Part shown: positions 33,901 through 42,798 of the stretch, in pieces
Numbering within the stretch: the stretch's first letter is position 1
Layout of the letters: every line of letters starts with the position of its first letter
Assembly (NCBI GenBank): GCA_014841835.1
Contig: JACYUQ010000001.1
Location: 1,178,001-1,242,000 of the forward strand
Reading direction: 5' to 3'
Source of the DNA: Oxalobacteraceae sp. CFBP 13730
Lineage (GTDB): Bacteria; Pseudomonadota; Gammaproteobacteria; Burkholderiales; Burkholderiaceae_D
DNA length: 64,000 bases
The notes under the pieces: model-generated
Database searches by the model: none
What the model was told of the DNA's origin: nothing
What the model saw: only the letters and a program-made list of their open reading frames with translations
Position numbers and translations under genes: made by a program

Positions 33901-33924
33901 GGCAAAATAGTCATCATAATAAAA

Positions 33925-33956
33925 TGAACTGAATGGTATAGTTCAGTTTCTGAACT
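33925..33956. promoter_or_regulatory. Palindromic operator between tetR and its divergent neighbour
   Basis: AGTTCAG-TTT-CTGAACT at 33940-33956 is a perfect 17-bp palindrome, and a further half site TGAACT lies at 33925-33930, pairing with AGTTCA at 33940-33945. The site is 20 bp before the 33976 gene and 25 bp before tetR. It is the likely TetR-family operator. Confidence 0.78.
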
Positions 33957-33975
33957 CTCAATCAAAGGTGAAGCG

Positions 33976-34407
33976 ATGGACATGCGTTTGAAATTTCTAT
34001 CTGACAATATGAAGGCCATTGATTTTGGCATGCTCTCGACCCGCACCGAAGGCGGCGCCTTCGCCAGCCGGCCCATGAGCACCAATGGCGAGGTCGATTA
34101 TGACGGGGACAGCTACTTTTTCACCTACGACCAGGCCCGTACCGTGGCGGACATCGAGGACGACGCAGCGGTCGGTCTGACCTTTACCGGTGCCCCTGGA
34201 CCACATGGGCAGCCACCGCTGTTCATCGCGGTGCAAGGCAACGCGGAACTGATTCGCGACAAGGCCATGTTTGCAGAGCACTGGACGGCAGGGCTCGATT
34301 ACTGGTTCGAGCAAGGCGTCGACACGCCGGGATTGGTCATGATACGCGTTCGCGCCGCCCGAATCCACTACTGGAATGGCGCCGACCAGGGCGAGATCGT
34401 TCTGTAA
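33976..34407 (+). CDS. Pyridoxamine 5'-phosphate oxidase-fold protein (general stress protein type)
   Basis: A 143-residue split-barrel protein of the PNPOx-like group, near general stress protein 26. FGMLSTRTEGGAFASRPMST and YFFTYDQARTVADIEDDAAV match the family; these bind FMN, F420 or heme. The AAAGGTGAAGCG site precedes ATG. It is divergent from tetR and probably its target. The function may be flavin-linked stress reduction; the substrate is unknown. Confidence 0.87.
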   Translation: MDMRLKFLSDNMKAIDFGMLSTRTEGGAFASRPMSTNGEVDYDGDSYFFTYDQARTVADIEDDAAVGLTFTGAPGPHGQPPLFIAVQGNAELIRDKAMFAEHWTAGLDYWFEQGVDTPGLVMIRVRAARIHYWNGADQGEIVL

Positions 34408-34467
34408 AACCCGAACACGCACGGGTCACGCCGGCCCCTGCCCCATCACCGACTTGACAGGCCCGCC

Positions 34468-35622
34468 ATGCACACTGCAATCGACGCATTTCCCATCCAT
34501 ATTCCAGACGCCGACCTGACCGACCTCGCCGACCGCCTGGCGCGCACGCGCTGGCCCGATGCCGAGACCGTCAACGACACCTCGCAGGGCCCCCAACTGG
34601 CCCGTATCCGCGCACTGGTGGAACGGTGGCAAGATGGCTACGACTGGCGCAGCACGGAAGCCGCGCTTAACGAATGGGGCAGCAGCCGCACGGTCATCGA
34701 TGGACTGGGCATTCACTTCCTGCACATCCGCTCACCGGAACCGAACGCGACCCCACTGCTGCTGACGCATGGCTGGCCGGGCTCCGTGCTGGAATTTCGC
34801 GAGCTGATCGGTCCCCTGACGCAGCCACAGGCGCATGGCGGCCTCGCGTCCGATGCATTCCATCTGGTGATTCCAGCCCTGCCCGGCTTCGGCTTTTCCG
34901 ACAAGCCGACCGAACCGGGCTGGGGCGTGGGCCGCACGGCGCAGGCGTTTGCGGAATTGATGCGCCGCCTCGGCTATGGCGAGCGCTGGGTGGCGCAAGG
35001 TGGCGACTGGGGCGCGGCCGTCACGAGCGCCATGGCGCACATGCGCGTGCCGGGCCTGGCGGGCATCCACCTGAACATGGTGATGTTCCATCCGACCCAA
35101 CAGGAAATCGCCGACGCGACACCAGAAGAGCAGCAGATGCTGGACGATGCCGCGCGCTACGAAAGAGAATATTCGGGCTACATGAAGCTGCAGTGCACGC
35201 GCCCGCAATCGGTCGCGTTCGCGCTGGCGGATTCGCCGGTGGGCCTGGCCAGCTGGCTGTACGCGCTGTTTCAGGATGTGTCGGATACCGACGGCCAGCC
35301 GGAGCGCGCGATCGCGCCGGACCGCCTGATCGACGACGTGATGATGTACTGGCTGACCAATACTGGGCCCAGCTCGGCACGTTTTTACTGGGAAGGCGCG
35401 CGCGAGATGGCCAAAGGCATGCCCACCGCCCCGCTGCCCCTGCCCGCCGGCATCAGCATGTTTCCAGGCGAGCAGATGCGTCTGTCGGAGCGCTGGGCTG
35501 CAGCACGCTTTGCCGACCTGCGTTTCTTTGGCGAAGCCGAGCACGGCGGCCATTTCGCGGCGATGGAAAATCCGGCCGCTCTTGTCGAGCATCTGCGCGC
35601 GACGTTCCGCACGATGCTCTGA
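34468..35622 (+). CDS. Epoxide hydrolase family protein (EHN domain)
   Basis: A 384-residue alpha/beta hydrolase with the N-terminal EHN lid domain (about residues 6-110). HGWPGS near residue 98 forms the oxyanion hole and Asp in QGGDWGAAVT is the nucleophile. The closing His is in AEHGGHFAAMENP. Two Tyr that activate the epoxide are expected in the lid; YALF and YWL are candidates. It follows the PNPOx-like gene by 60 bp and may belong to the same TetR-controlled unit. Its stop is 4 bp from that of the convergent SGNH gene. Confidence 0.9.
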   Translation: MHTAIDAFPIHIPDADLTDLADRLARTRWPDAETVNDTSQGPQLARIRALVERWQDGYDWRSTEAALNEWGSSRTVIDGLGIHFLHIRSPEPNATPLLLTHGWPGSVLEFRELIGPLTQPQAHGGLASDAFHLVIPALPGFGFSDKPTEPGWGVGRTAQAFAELMRRLGYGERWVAQGGDWGAAVTSAMAHMRVPGLAGIHLNMVMFHPTQQEIADATPEEQQMLDDAARYEREYSGYMKLQCTRPQSVAFALADSPVGLASWLYALFQDVSDTDGQPERAIAPDRLIDDVMMYWLTNTGPSSARFYWEGAREMAKGMPTAPLPLPAGISMFPGEQMRLSERWAAARFADLRFFGEAEHGGHFAAMENPAALVEHLRATFRTML

Positions 35623-35626
35623 GCTG

Positions 35627-36808
35627 TCAGCCCCGATGGCCGAACACGCCATCGGCAAACACCTTCGCATGAAAGCGCTCGCCGATCAGCCGGTGCGTGG
35701 CGGCGTCCGGGTGCAGCGCATCGGGCAGCGGCAGGTGCGCGTTGTCCGATGCGCCATACAGCGCGCTGCCATCGAGGTAATGGATGTGCGCATCGGTCGC
35801 TGCCCGCTGCGCGACGATCCTCTGCAACTGCTCGCGGATGACACCCAGTGTCAGCTTGCCCTGGCGCCGCTCGGCGTCGTTGCCCATCGCACGGAACAAC
35901 AACCTGCCCTGCTCCATGGCCTTGCCATCGAACATGGTCGGCCCCGGCGTCGTTTCGTGGATCGGGCACCAGGTCGGCGAAATCACCAGCAGCGGCGTGC
36001 TCCGGTGCCGTCCTTCGCGGATCGTGTCGAGAAAGCCGTGCACGGCCGGCCCGAACGCGCGCACGCGCATCAGGTCGGTGTTGACGAGGTTGATGCCAAG
36101 CTTCAGGCTGATCAGGTCCGCCGGCAGGTCACGGATCGTGCGCGCCGTGAACGGGTCGAGCAAGGCATTGCCGCCAAAACCCAGATTGAACAGGTCGACG
36201 CCGGCCAGGCTGGCGGCCACTACAGGCCAGATGCCGGTCGGGTGGGTCGCGTTCGAGCCCTGGCTGATTGAACTGCCGTGGTGCAGCCAGCGGCGCTGGC
36301 CGCCTGCCAACAGCGGCGACACCGGCGCATCCGCGCGCAAGCTCACCAGCTCGGTCGTCTCGTCATGCGGCAGCCAGAGTTCGACGGTCTTGTCGCCCGC
36401 CGGCAGGTCGGTAAAGCGCAGCCAGTGCGGCTCGCCCGGATGTACCCGCGTTGCGCCGCTGATCATGTCGATCTCAAGGAGCTTGCCACCCGGCGCGCTC
36501 GCTTGGGCAAGCAGCTTCCCATCGACCACCAGATCAAAGATACCGTCGGGCCGCGGCGCCATCTTGCCGTAGCGGCGCTTGGTCGGCAGCACCAGCACCT
36601 CGACGACACGGGCCGTCGTCCGGAACGCCAGCCGCACGCCGGATGGCTGTGCTGCGGCCAGCGCCAGTTGCACATCCGGGTGCTGCGCCAGCGCCCAGGC
36701 CGGCAAGCGCTGCGGCAACAGGCCGGCGTCGGTCTGTTCGAGCTCGACCGCACCGTGGATCAGGTCTGCGGGAATCGGCGACAGCGTATACATCGACGTG
36801 CCCGGCAT
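35627..36808 (-). CDS. SGNH/GDSL-family hydrolase with N-terminal jelly-roll domain
   Basis: A 393-residue cytoplasmic protein. The N-terminal half (to about residue 170) is beta-rich and carbohydrate-esterase-like. The catalytic half begins WLHHGSSISQGSNATHP (nucleophile Ser) with SLKLGINLVNTD as block III and PDALHPDAATH holding the Asp-His pair. It likely removes acyl groups from sugars or small esters. Its ATG overlaps the stop of the aminotransferase by one base (TGATG), so both are made together. Confidence 0.85.
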   Translation of the reverse strand: MPGTSMYTLSPIPADLIHGAVELEQTDAGLLPQRLPAWALAQHPDVQLALAAAQPSGVRLAFRTTARVVEVLVLPTKRRYGKMAPRPDGIFDLVVDGKLLAQASAPGGKLLEIDMISGATRVHPGEPHWLRFTDLPAGDKTVELWLPHDETTELVSLRADAPVSPLLAGGQRRWLHHGSSISQGSNATHPTGIWPVVAASLAGVDLFNLGFGGNALLDPFTARTIRDLPADLISLKLGINLVNTDLMRVRAFGPAVHGFLDTIREGRHRSTPLLVISPTWCPIHETTPGPTMFDGKAMEQGRLLFRAMGNDAERRQGKLTLGVIREQLQRIVAQRAATDAHIHYLDGSALYGASDNAHLPLPDALHPDAATHRLIGERFHAKVFADGVFGHRG

Positions 36809-37986
36809 CAGGCGCCGGTCGCTTCGCGGGTCAGCACCGTCAAGCCCTCGACCAGGCGATCGAGTTCATCCACCGTGGTCGTCAGCGCCACGGTGGCGCG
36901 CACGAGACTGGCGTCGCCCACCGGCCGCTCGACCGTGAACACGCCGAAGCGCGCCAGCAGCGCCGCCTGCACGTCACGCGCACGCATGCCGTCGATGGTG
37001 AACGCCGCCAGCGCCGTGTCGCCCACCAGCGGGCTCATCAATTGCAGGCCCGGCAGGTCCGCCACGCGCTGCACCCAGTAATTTCTCAGCCAAGCCAGCC
37101 GCGCGCCTTTGGCTGCCGAGCCGCCCAACTGCGCATGCACGTCGAGCGCCACCGGCGCGGCCATGATCGCACTCATCGGCGGCATGCCGGCATGCAGGCG
37201 TCCGCGAATATCGTCCGCCGGATAATCGCGGTCGCCAAAATGCGGCTCGATGCGGTCCAGGCGCGAAGACCGGATGTACGCAAAGCCCAGCCCCGGCGGC
37301 GCGCCGATCCACTTGTGCAGGTTGAAGCCGGCGAAGTCGATGCCCATGGCCTGCACGTCGACGTCCATCTGGCCCAGCGCATGCGCGCTGTCGACCAGCA
37401 CGTCGACGCCGCGTGCCCGCGCCAGTGCAGCGATCTCGCGTACCGGCACCGACTGGCCATTGGCCGGAAACACCTGCGAGAGCAAAAGCAATTTCAGGCC
37501 GGGCGTATCGCGGATCGCCGTCGCATACTGTTCCAGCAGCGCGTCGCCGGACAACGGCAGCGTCAATTGCAGTTCGGTCGGCACCACGCCGCGCCGCCCT
37601 TCCAGCCACGCCATCGCATAGCGCATCGCCGGATAATCGAGGTTGCTCCACAGGACGCCATCGCCCGGCGCCAGCCGGTGGTACTGGCCGATCAACACCT
37701 GCATCGATTCGCTCGCGCTGCGCGTGAGCAGAATCTCGTGCGGCTCGGCGTTGATCAACCTGGCCAGCCGCGCGCACAGCACCGCGCCATGCTGGACGGC
37801 GAGTTCGCTGCGCAGGAACGGGCTCAAATGGCGATTCAGATAGTCGACCGATTCGACCAGCGCCGCCTGCACCGGCTGCGCCATCGCGCCAAAGTAACCG
37901 TGCTCGAGATTGACGATGCCGTCGGGCGCTGGCGGATACAGGCCGGCCAGTGCCGGCATCGCAGGTAGTGCAAATGCGTTGGCCAT
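36808..37986 (-). CDS. Class V aminotransferase-fold PLP enzyme
   Basis: A 392-residue PLP enzyme similar to isopenicillin-N epimerase and cysteine desulfurase-like proteins. The PLP lysine is in FAGFNLHKWIGAPPG and the cofactor Asp in DVLVDSAHALGQMDVD. TRSASESMQ and SNLDYPAMRYAM match the family. It is translationally coupled to the SGNH hydrolase and begins 5 bp after rfaE2. The reaction cannot be told; epimerase or lyase chemistry on an amino acid is likely. Confidence 0.88.
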   Translation of the reverse strand: MANAFALPAMPALAGLYPPAPDGIVNLEHGYFGAMAQPVQAALVESVDYLNRHLSPFLRSELAVQHGAVLCARLARLINAEPHEILLTRSASESMQVLIGQYHRLAPGDGVLWSNLDYPAMRYAMAWLEGRRGVVPTELQLTLPLSGDALLEQYATAIRDTPGLKLLLLSQVFPANGQSVPVREIAALARARGVDVLVDSAHALGQMDVDVQAMGIDFAGFNLHKWIGAPPGLGFAYIRSSRLDRIEPHFGDRDYPADDIRGRLHAGMPPMSAIMAAPVALDVHAQLGGSAAKGARLAWLRNYWVQRVADLPGLQLMSPLVGDTALAAFTIDGMRARDVQAALLARFGVFTVERPVGDASLVRATVALTTTVDELDRLVEGLTVLTREATGA

Positions 37987-37991
37987 GCCGG

Positions 37992-38465
37992 TCAGCCCCG
38001 GATCCGCGCCACCAGCTTGGTGGTCGAGCGGTCATGCTCGAAGTCGATCGCCACCGCACGCCCGCCATAGGCCAGCACGGCCTGCCCTTCGGGGATCTGG
38101 TCCATCACGTAGTCGCCGCCCTTGGCGTAGATGTCGGGCCGGCCTTCCTGCACCACTTCGAGCGCCGTCTGTTCGTCGAACTCGACCACCAGGCTGACCG
38201 ATTCCAGCGAGGCCAGCACCGCCATGCGATCGGCCAGCGTGTTGTGCGGGCGGTCGTCGCCCTTGCCCAGCCGCTTGACGGACGCATCCGTGTTGACCGC
38301 CACCACGAGCGAGGCGCCCAGGTCGCGCGCCTGCGCCAGATAGGTCACGTGGCCGCGGTGCAGGATGTCGAACACGCCGTTGGTCAGCACCACCGGATTT
38401 GGCAGTGCGGCGATCCGCGCAGCCAGGTCGGCGCGCGTGCAGAGCTTGTTTTCAAATGAAGGCAT
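37992..38465 (-). CDS. rfaE2: D-glycero-beta-D-manno-heptose 1-phosphate adenylyltransferase
   Basis: A 157-residue nucleotidyltransferase that makes ADP-heptose for the inner core of lipopolysaccharide. It matches the C-terminal half of the bifunctional HldE, here as a separate protein, usual in betaproteobacteria. TNGVFDILHRGHVTYLAQA carries the HxGH motif, and VNTDASVKRL follows. The separate kinase (rfaE1) is not in the window. It precedes the aminotransferase/SGNH pair and is 12 bp after the PilU-like gene. Confidence 0.94.
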   Translation of the reverse strand: MPSFENKLCTRADLAARIAALPNPVVLTNGVFDILHRGHVTYLAQARDLGASLVVAVNTDASVKRLGKGDDRPHNTLADRMAVLASLESVSLVVEFDEQTALEVVQEGRPDIYAKGGDYVMDQIPEGQAVLAYGGRAVAIDFEHDRSTTKLVARIRG

Positions 38466-38477
38466 AGGTAGTCAGTG

Positions 38478-39668
38478 TCAGTGTTTGGGCGGTTCGTCGT
38501 CAGGCTCTTCATCGAGCGCCATCGACAGTTCGGATGGCCGCGCGGTGCCAGCCGGCAGCCCCGGCTCCTTGCGCTCGCCCGACAGCTTGACCTGCAGGCG
38601 CAGGCCATTGGCCGAGTCGGCATTGCGGATCGCTTCGTCGTAGCTGATGAAGCCCTTGTTGTACAGCTCGAACAAGGCCTGATCGAACGTGCACATGCCC
38701 AGCTCGCGCGACTTGTGCATGATCTCCTTGATGCTCTGGAAGTTCCCTTTCAGGATCATCTCGGCAATCGTCGGCGTGTTCAGCAGGATTTCGATGGCGG
38801 CCTTGCGGCCCTTGCCGTCCTCGGTGCGCACCAGGCGCTGCGAGACAATGGCGCGCAGGTTCGACGACAGGTCCATCAACAGCTGGTTGCGCCGCTCCTC
38901 GGGGAAGAAGTTGATGATCCGGTCCATCGTCTGGTTGGCATTGTTCGCGTGCAGCGTGCCCAGGCACAGGTGGCCCGTTTCGGCGAACGCGATCGCATGT
39001 TCCATCGTTTCGGTGTCGCGGATCTCGCCGATCAGGATCACGTCCGGCGCCTGGCGCAGCGTGTTCTTCAGCGCGTTGTGCCACGACAGCGTGTCGACGC
39101 CCACTTCGCGGTGCGTGATCAGGCAGTTCTTGTTCTTGTGGACGTATTCGACCGGGTCTTCCACCGTGATGATGTGGCCGGCCGAATTGTTGTTGCGGTA
39201 GTCGATCATCGCCGCCAGCGTCGTCGACTTGCCCGAACCCGTGCCGCCCACGACCAGCACCAGGCCGCGCTTGGTCATCACGACATCCTTGAGCACCTCG
39301 GGCAGGTCGAGCTTTTCGAAGTTGGGAATCTCGGACGAAATGGTCCGCACGACCATGCCGACGCTTTGCTGCTGCACGTAGACGTTCACGCGGAAGCGGC
39401 AGACGTTGGGCAGCGAGATCGCGAAATTGCACTCCATTTCGGTCTCGAACTCGGCGCGCTGGCGCTCGTTCATCAGCGAGACCGCGAGCGCGCGCGTGAC
39501 TTCGCCGCTCAGGCGCTGCTGGCTGAGGGCTTTCATGGCGCCCTGGTATTTCATACTCGGCGGGAAATCAGCCGAGATGAAGAGGTCGGAACCGCCCTGG
39601 TGATGCATCACCGTGAGCAGTTTATGGATATAGACCTGGGCTTCCGCCGGGCCAAACGTGGTGGACAT
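38478..39668 (-). CDS. PilU-like type IV pilus retraction ATPase, stand-alone paralogue
   Basis: A 396-residue hexameric ATPase of the PilT/PilU group. Walker A is GGTGSGKSTT, the Asp box and Walker B region is DVILIGEIRDTETMEHAI, and the His box is TGHLCLGTLHANNANQT. The PilT signature AIRNLIRE is absent and IKEIMHKSRELGMCTFD is like PilU. It is the third such ATPase in the window, 11 kb from the pilT-pilU pair, with an acidic tail (MALDEEPDDEPPKH). No pilin genes are near. It may tune twitching or another pilus system. Confidence 0.9.
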   Translation of the reverse strand: MSTTFGPAEAQVYIHKLLTVMHHQGGSDLFISADFPPSMKYQGAMKALSQQRLSGEVTRALAVSLMNERQRAEFETEMECNFAISLPNVCRFRVNVYVQQQSVGMVVRTISSEIPNFEKLDLPEVLKDVVMTKRGLVLVVGGTGSGKSTTLAAMIDYRNNNSAGHIITVEDPVEYVHKNKNCLITHREVGVDTLSWHNALKNTLRQAPDVILIGEIRDTETMEHAIAFAETGHLCLGTLHANNANQTMDRIINFFPEERRNQLLMDLSSNLRAIVSQRLVRTEDGKGRKAAIEILLNTPTIAEMILKGNFQSIKEIMHKSRELGMCTFDQALFELYNKGFISYDEAIRNADSANGLRLQVKLSGERKEPGLPAGTARPSELSMALDEEPDDEPPKH

Positions 39669-39806
39669 GCGGGCCTTTCAGAAAAGATGCATAGGCGGAG
39701 CCTATCAAGAGATTATATCGACTATCATTCTTGCTACACCATTATTTCATGGCGCGCACCCTGCTGCCCCGCGGCACAGGCAACGCGCCTAGTCGAGACA
39801 CCCAAC

Positions 39807-40754
39807 ATGACCCTGACCGAGTTGAAATACATTGTCGCCGTCGCCCGCGCCAAGCACTTCGGCCACGCGGCCGAAGCCTGTTTTGTCGCCCAGCCCACGC
39901 TGTCGGTCGCCATCAAGAAGCTGGAAGACGAACTGGGCGTGCTGCTGTTCGAACGCGGTGGCTCGGAAGTCTCCGTCACGCCGCTGGGCGCGCAGATCGT
40001 GGCGCAGGCCGAGCGCGTGCTGGAGCAGACCGCAGCCATCAAGGAACTGGCCAAGCAGAACAAGGACCCGCTGGCCGGCCCGCTGCGCCTGGGCGTGATC
40101 TACACGATCGGCCCCTACCTGCTGCCGCCACTGGTCAAAAACCTGATCGACACGGTGCCGCAGATGCCGCTGGTACTGCAAGAGAATTTCACGCACAAGC
40201 TGCTGGAATTGCTGCGCCAGGGCGAGCTCGATGCTGCCATCATGGCGCTGCCACTGCCCGATCACGGGATGGCGGTGCAGCCGCTGTACGACGAGCCGTT
40301 CATCGTGGCCATGCCCAAACACCACCCGTGGGCCAAGCGCACGGCCATTTCGGCTGAAGACCTGAAAAGCGAAACGATGCTGCTGCTGGGCGCCGGCCAC
40401 TGCTTCCGCGACCAGGTGCTCGAAGTGTGTCCGGAAATGGCGCGCTTTTCGGCGCCGGGCGGCGGCACCGGCATGCAGCGCACGTTCGAAGGCTCGTCGC
40501 TGGAAACGATCCGCCACATGGTCGCCAGCGGCATCGGCCTGACAGTGCTGCCGCGCGCATCGGTGACCGACCTGAGCGAATCGAACGGCTTGCTGGCGTA
40601 TGTGCCGTTCACCAAGCCCACGCCGTCGCGCCGCGTGGTGATTGCCTGGCGCAAGAGCTTCACCCGCCGCGCCGCCATCGATGCAGTGATGCGGGCGGTG
40701 AGTGAATGTCATCTGGCCGGTGTGGAAATGATCACGTACGAGGCGGCGGCGTAG
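39807..40754 (+). CDS. oxyR: OxyR, hydrogen-peroxide-sensing LysR regulator
   Basis: A 315-residue LysR protein. The DNA-binding domain is LTELKYIVAVARAKHFGHAA with FVAQPTLSVAIKKLEDELGV. The redox pair Cys199 and Cys208 sits in AGHCFRDQVLEVC, at the same numbers as in E. coli OxyR. ATG at 39807 begins directly before the helix-turn-helix; the open frame upstream to 38475 is a shadow of the PilU-like gene. It is divergent from that gene by 138 bp and overlaps the convergent MscS gene by 23 bp at its 3' end. Confidence 0.96.
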   Translation: MTLTELKYIVAVARAKHFGHAAEACFVAQPTLSVAIKKLEDELGVLLFERGGSEVSVTPLGAQIVAQAERVLEQTAAIKELAKQNKDPLAGPLRLGVIYTIGPYLLPPLVKNLIDTVPQMPLVLQENFTHKLLELLRQGELDAAIMALPLPDHGMAVQPLYDEPFIVAMPKHHPWAKRTAISAEDLKSETMLLLGAGHCFRDQVLEVCPEMARFSAPGGGTGMQRTFEGSSLETIRHMVASGIGLTVLPRASVTDLSESNGLLAYVPFTKPTPSRRVVIAWRKSFTRRAAIDAVMRAVSECHLAGVEMITYEAAA

Positions 40755-42453
40755 TACCGGTCCAGACGGCTGGCGGTGCTGGAGCGACAGCGACGGCGTC
40801 GGCCGGCTTGTCCGTCTCGCTGGCGTCGCCAGCGGCCGCCGGCCCGCCCCTGACCGCGTCCAGCTGCGACGGCGAGAACACGATGGTTTGGGTCGGGAAC
40901 GCCAGGCTGATGTCAGCTGCTTCCAGCCGCTCGAAGATCGTCAGCAGCAGCTTTTCGCGAATGATTACCTGCGTGTCGAACTCGTGCACGTCGATGTGGG
41001 AAAACACCTCGATGTTGAAGGCGCGCTCGCTGATACTGCCCAGGCGCGCGCGGTGCCCTTCTGCCATGTTCTTTTCTTCGGCCAGGACTTGCTGGACGAT
41101 GGTAATCGCTTCCTTCAGCTTGGCCGACGAATTGCCATAAGCGATCGCGATCACGGGATTGAACAGGAACCGGTCGCGCGCAGCGTAGTTTTCGATCTGG
41201 CGCGCCGACAGGTCGCCATTCGGAATCGTCACCACCGTGCGCTCGTTGGTGCGGATGCGGGTCGAGCGGATGCCGACGTCTTCCACCGTGCCCACCACAT
41301 CGCCGACCTTGATGAAGTCGCCCACCTGCATCGGGCGGTCGGCAATCACGGTCACGCTGCCCACCAGGTTTTCCACCGTCTTCTGGGCGCCCAGCGCCAG
41401 CGCGATACCACCGATACCGAGCGCCGCAATCCCCGTCGTGACGTCGATGCCGAAGGTGCTCAGGATCGCAATGCACGAAAACGCCAGCAGGATGACCTTG
41501 GCGGCGCGGCGCGCCAGCGTGATGACCGAAATGACCTGGCGCCGCTGGCTGCGCTGCATGCGGGCAATCGCCAGCTCCGAGATCGCATCGACCAGCCGCA
41601 GGCCGAACCAGACAAAGGCAATGACGGAGACGATCCCGGTGTAGCGCAGCAAAGTCTGGCGCGCCACGATCGACACCGGCACCTGCTCGGCCCAGTTGTA
41701 GAAGACCCCGACGGCGATCAACAGGCTCACCGGCGGCAGGGCCGCCTCGAAGAACCGGTACAGACCATTGGCTTCCGGGTCGGGCACGAGTTTGCGCATG
41801 CAGAACACGATCAGCGCCGACACCATCCACAAGCCGCCGAACACCAGCACGCCAATCCCCAGCAGCAGCGCCCAATCCTTCAGCGGTGCGCCGGCGACGA
41901 CGACCTCGTCGGCCGCAGGTTCGGTGACCACGGGCGCGCGCTTGGTGGCTGCCGCGATCTGGGCCAGCGTTTCGCGCGAAACGCGCCACACCTGATGCTC
42001 GCCGTCCTGCCCTTTCGTGAGCAGCACCGGGATTTTCTTGTCCTGGATGGCGATCTCGCCGACGCGCTCCTGCTCGACCGGCAGGTCGTCACTCACCTTG
42101 CCATTGGGGTCGTTGGAGAGCGTGATGAACGTGTCGAGCGTGCCGCCATCGTCCAGCACCGCATGGAACGCGCGCGCCTGCTCCACCGCGTTGGTGCGCT
42201 GGCGCGAGCTGGTCGCGGGCGGCAGATCGAAGTACAGCGCGGTGCGATCGTAGTCGGACTCGCCAAGGGCGCCGAGCAGGCCGGAGACCATGGAGCGCGG
42301 GGTCTCGCGCTTGAGCGGGTCGGGAACGGCAGATTCAGTGGCGGCGGGCGCCTCGGCGTCCTGGCCGGCGGCAAACGCCGGCGGTTGGGTAAGCCCCAGC
42401 ACCAAGGCCAGGGACAGCGAGACCAGTAATCTCATCGAAAACATTCTATTCAA
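40732..42453 (-). CDS. MscS-family mechanosensitive channel with large periplasmic domain
   Basis: A roughly 573-residue inner-membrane protein: signal sequence, a periplasmic domain of about 170 residues, four or five helices and a C-terminal MscS core. The pore helix region is FGIDVTTGIAALGIGGIALA followed by LGAQKTVENLVGSVTVIADR, with the beta domain motif VEDVGIRSTRIRTNERTVV. The start is uncertain: TTG at 42453 has AAGGAG 5 nt upstream; ATG at 42444 or 42435 is possible. The Pro/Ala-rich tail runs into the oxyR 3' end. Confidence 0.9.
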   Translation of the reverse strand: MNRMFSMRLLVSLSLALVLGLTQPPAFAAGQDAEAPAATESAVPDPLKRETPRSMVSGLLGALGESDYDRTALYFDLPPATSSRQRTNAVEQARAFHAVLDDGGTLDTFITLSNDPNGKVSDDLPVEQERVGEIAIQDKKIPVLLTKGQDGEHQVWRVSRETLAQIAAATKRAPVVTEPAADEVVVAGAPLKDWALLLGIGVLVFGGLWMVSALIVFCMRKLVPDPEANGLYRFFEAALPPVSLLIAVGVFYNWAEQVPVSIVARQTLLRYTGIVSVIAFVWFGLRLVDAISELAIARMQRSQRRQVISVITLARRAAKVILLAFSCIAILSTFGIDVTTGIAALGIGGIALALGAQKTVENLVGSVTVIADRPMQVGDFIKVGDVVGTVEDVGIRSTRIRTNERTVVTIPNGDLSARQIENYAARDRFLFNPVIAIAYGNSSAKLKEAITIVQQVLAEEKNMAEGHRARLGSISERAFNIEVFSHIDVHEFDTQVIIREKLLLTIFERLEAADISLAFPTQTIVFSPSQLDAVRGGPAAAGDASETDKPADAVAVAPAPPAVWTGTTPPPRT

Positions 42454-42798
42454 AACGACTCCTTGCACGTGTGTGATCGCATGGCGAACGGCGCGGCTCG
42501 GGCGGGAGTGGCGGTACGGTCACCGCGACATCCGGCGCGATGGCGAGCCTGCGGATGCGCAGCGATGGGCATGCCGTGCCGGAGCAAACGCGCTGGCCCG
42601 GACCTCCGATGCGATCGGTCTGGATGCCCGGACAGTGGTGCCCGGGACCCAAAGTCTAGCATCCTGCCGATGTCATGCACGCACTATTGCTGGCAGCGCA
42701 CGGGTGTCGCAGCGCGTTTGCATTGAACGAGCGATATCGAATCGACGGCTTCGTTGAAAGGTGCTATTTTCAGCGATAATTTATTTTCGGTAACAACC
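42454..42798. other. 345-bp divergent region upstream of mscS-like and rhomboid genes
   Basis: No gene is supported; the frames here lack ribosome sites. A possible promoter for the rhomboid gene is TTGAAA at 42754 followed after 15 bp by GATAAT (42775-42780), just before the start codon. Confidence 0.45.

Noticed and set aside
38475..39806. An upstream extension of oxyR to a 759-codon frame
   Set aside because: The added part is antisense to the PilU-like gene and has no ribosome site. OxyR homology begins at ATG 39807.
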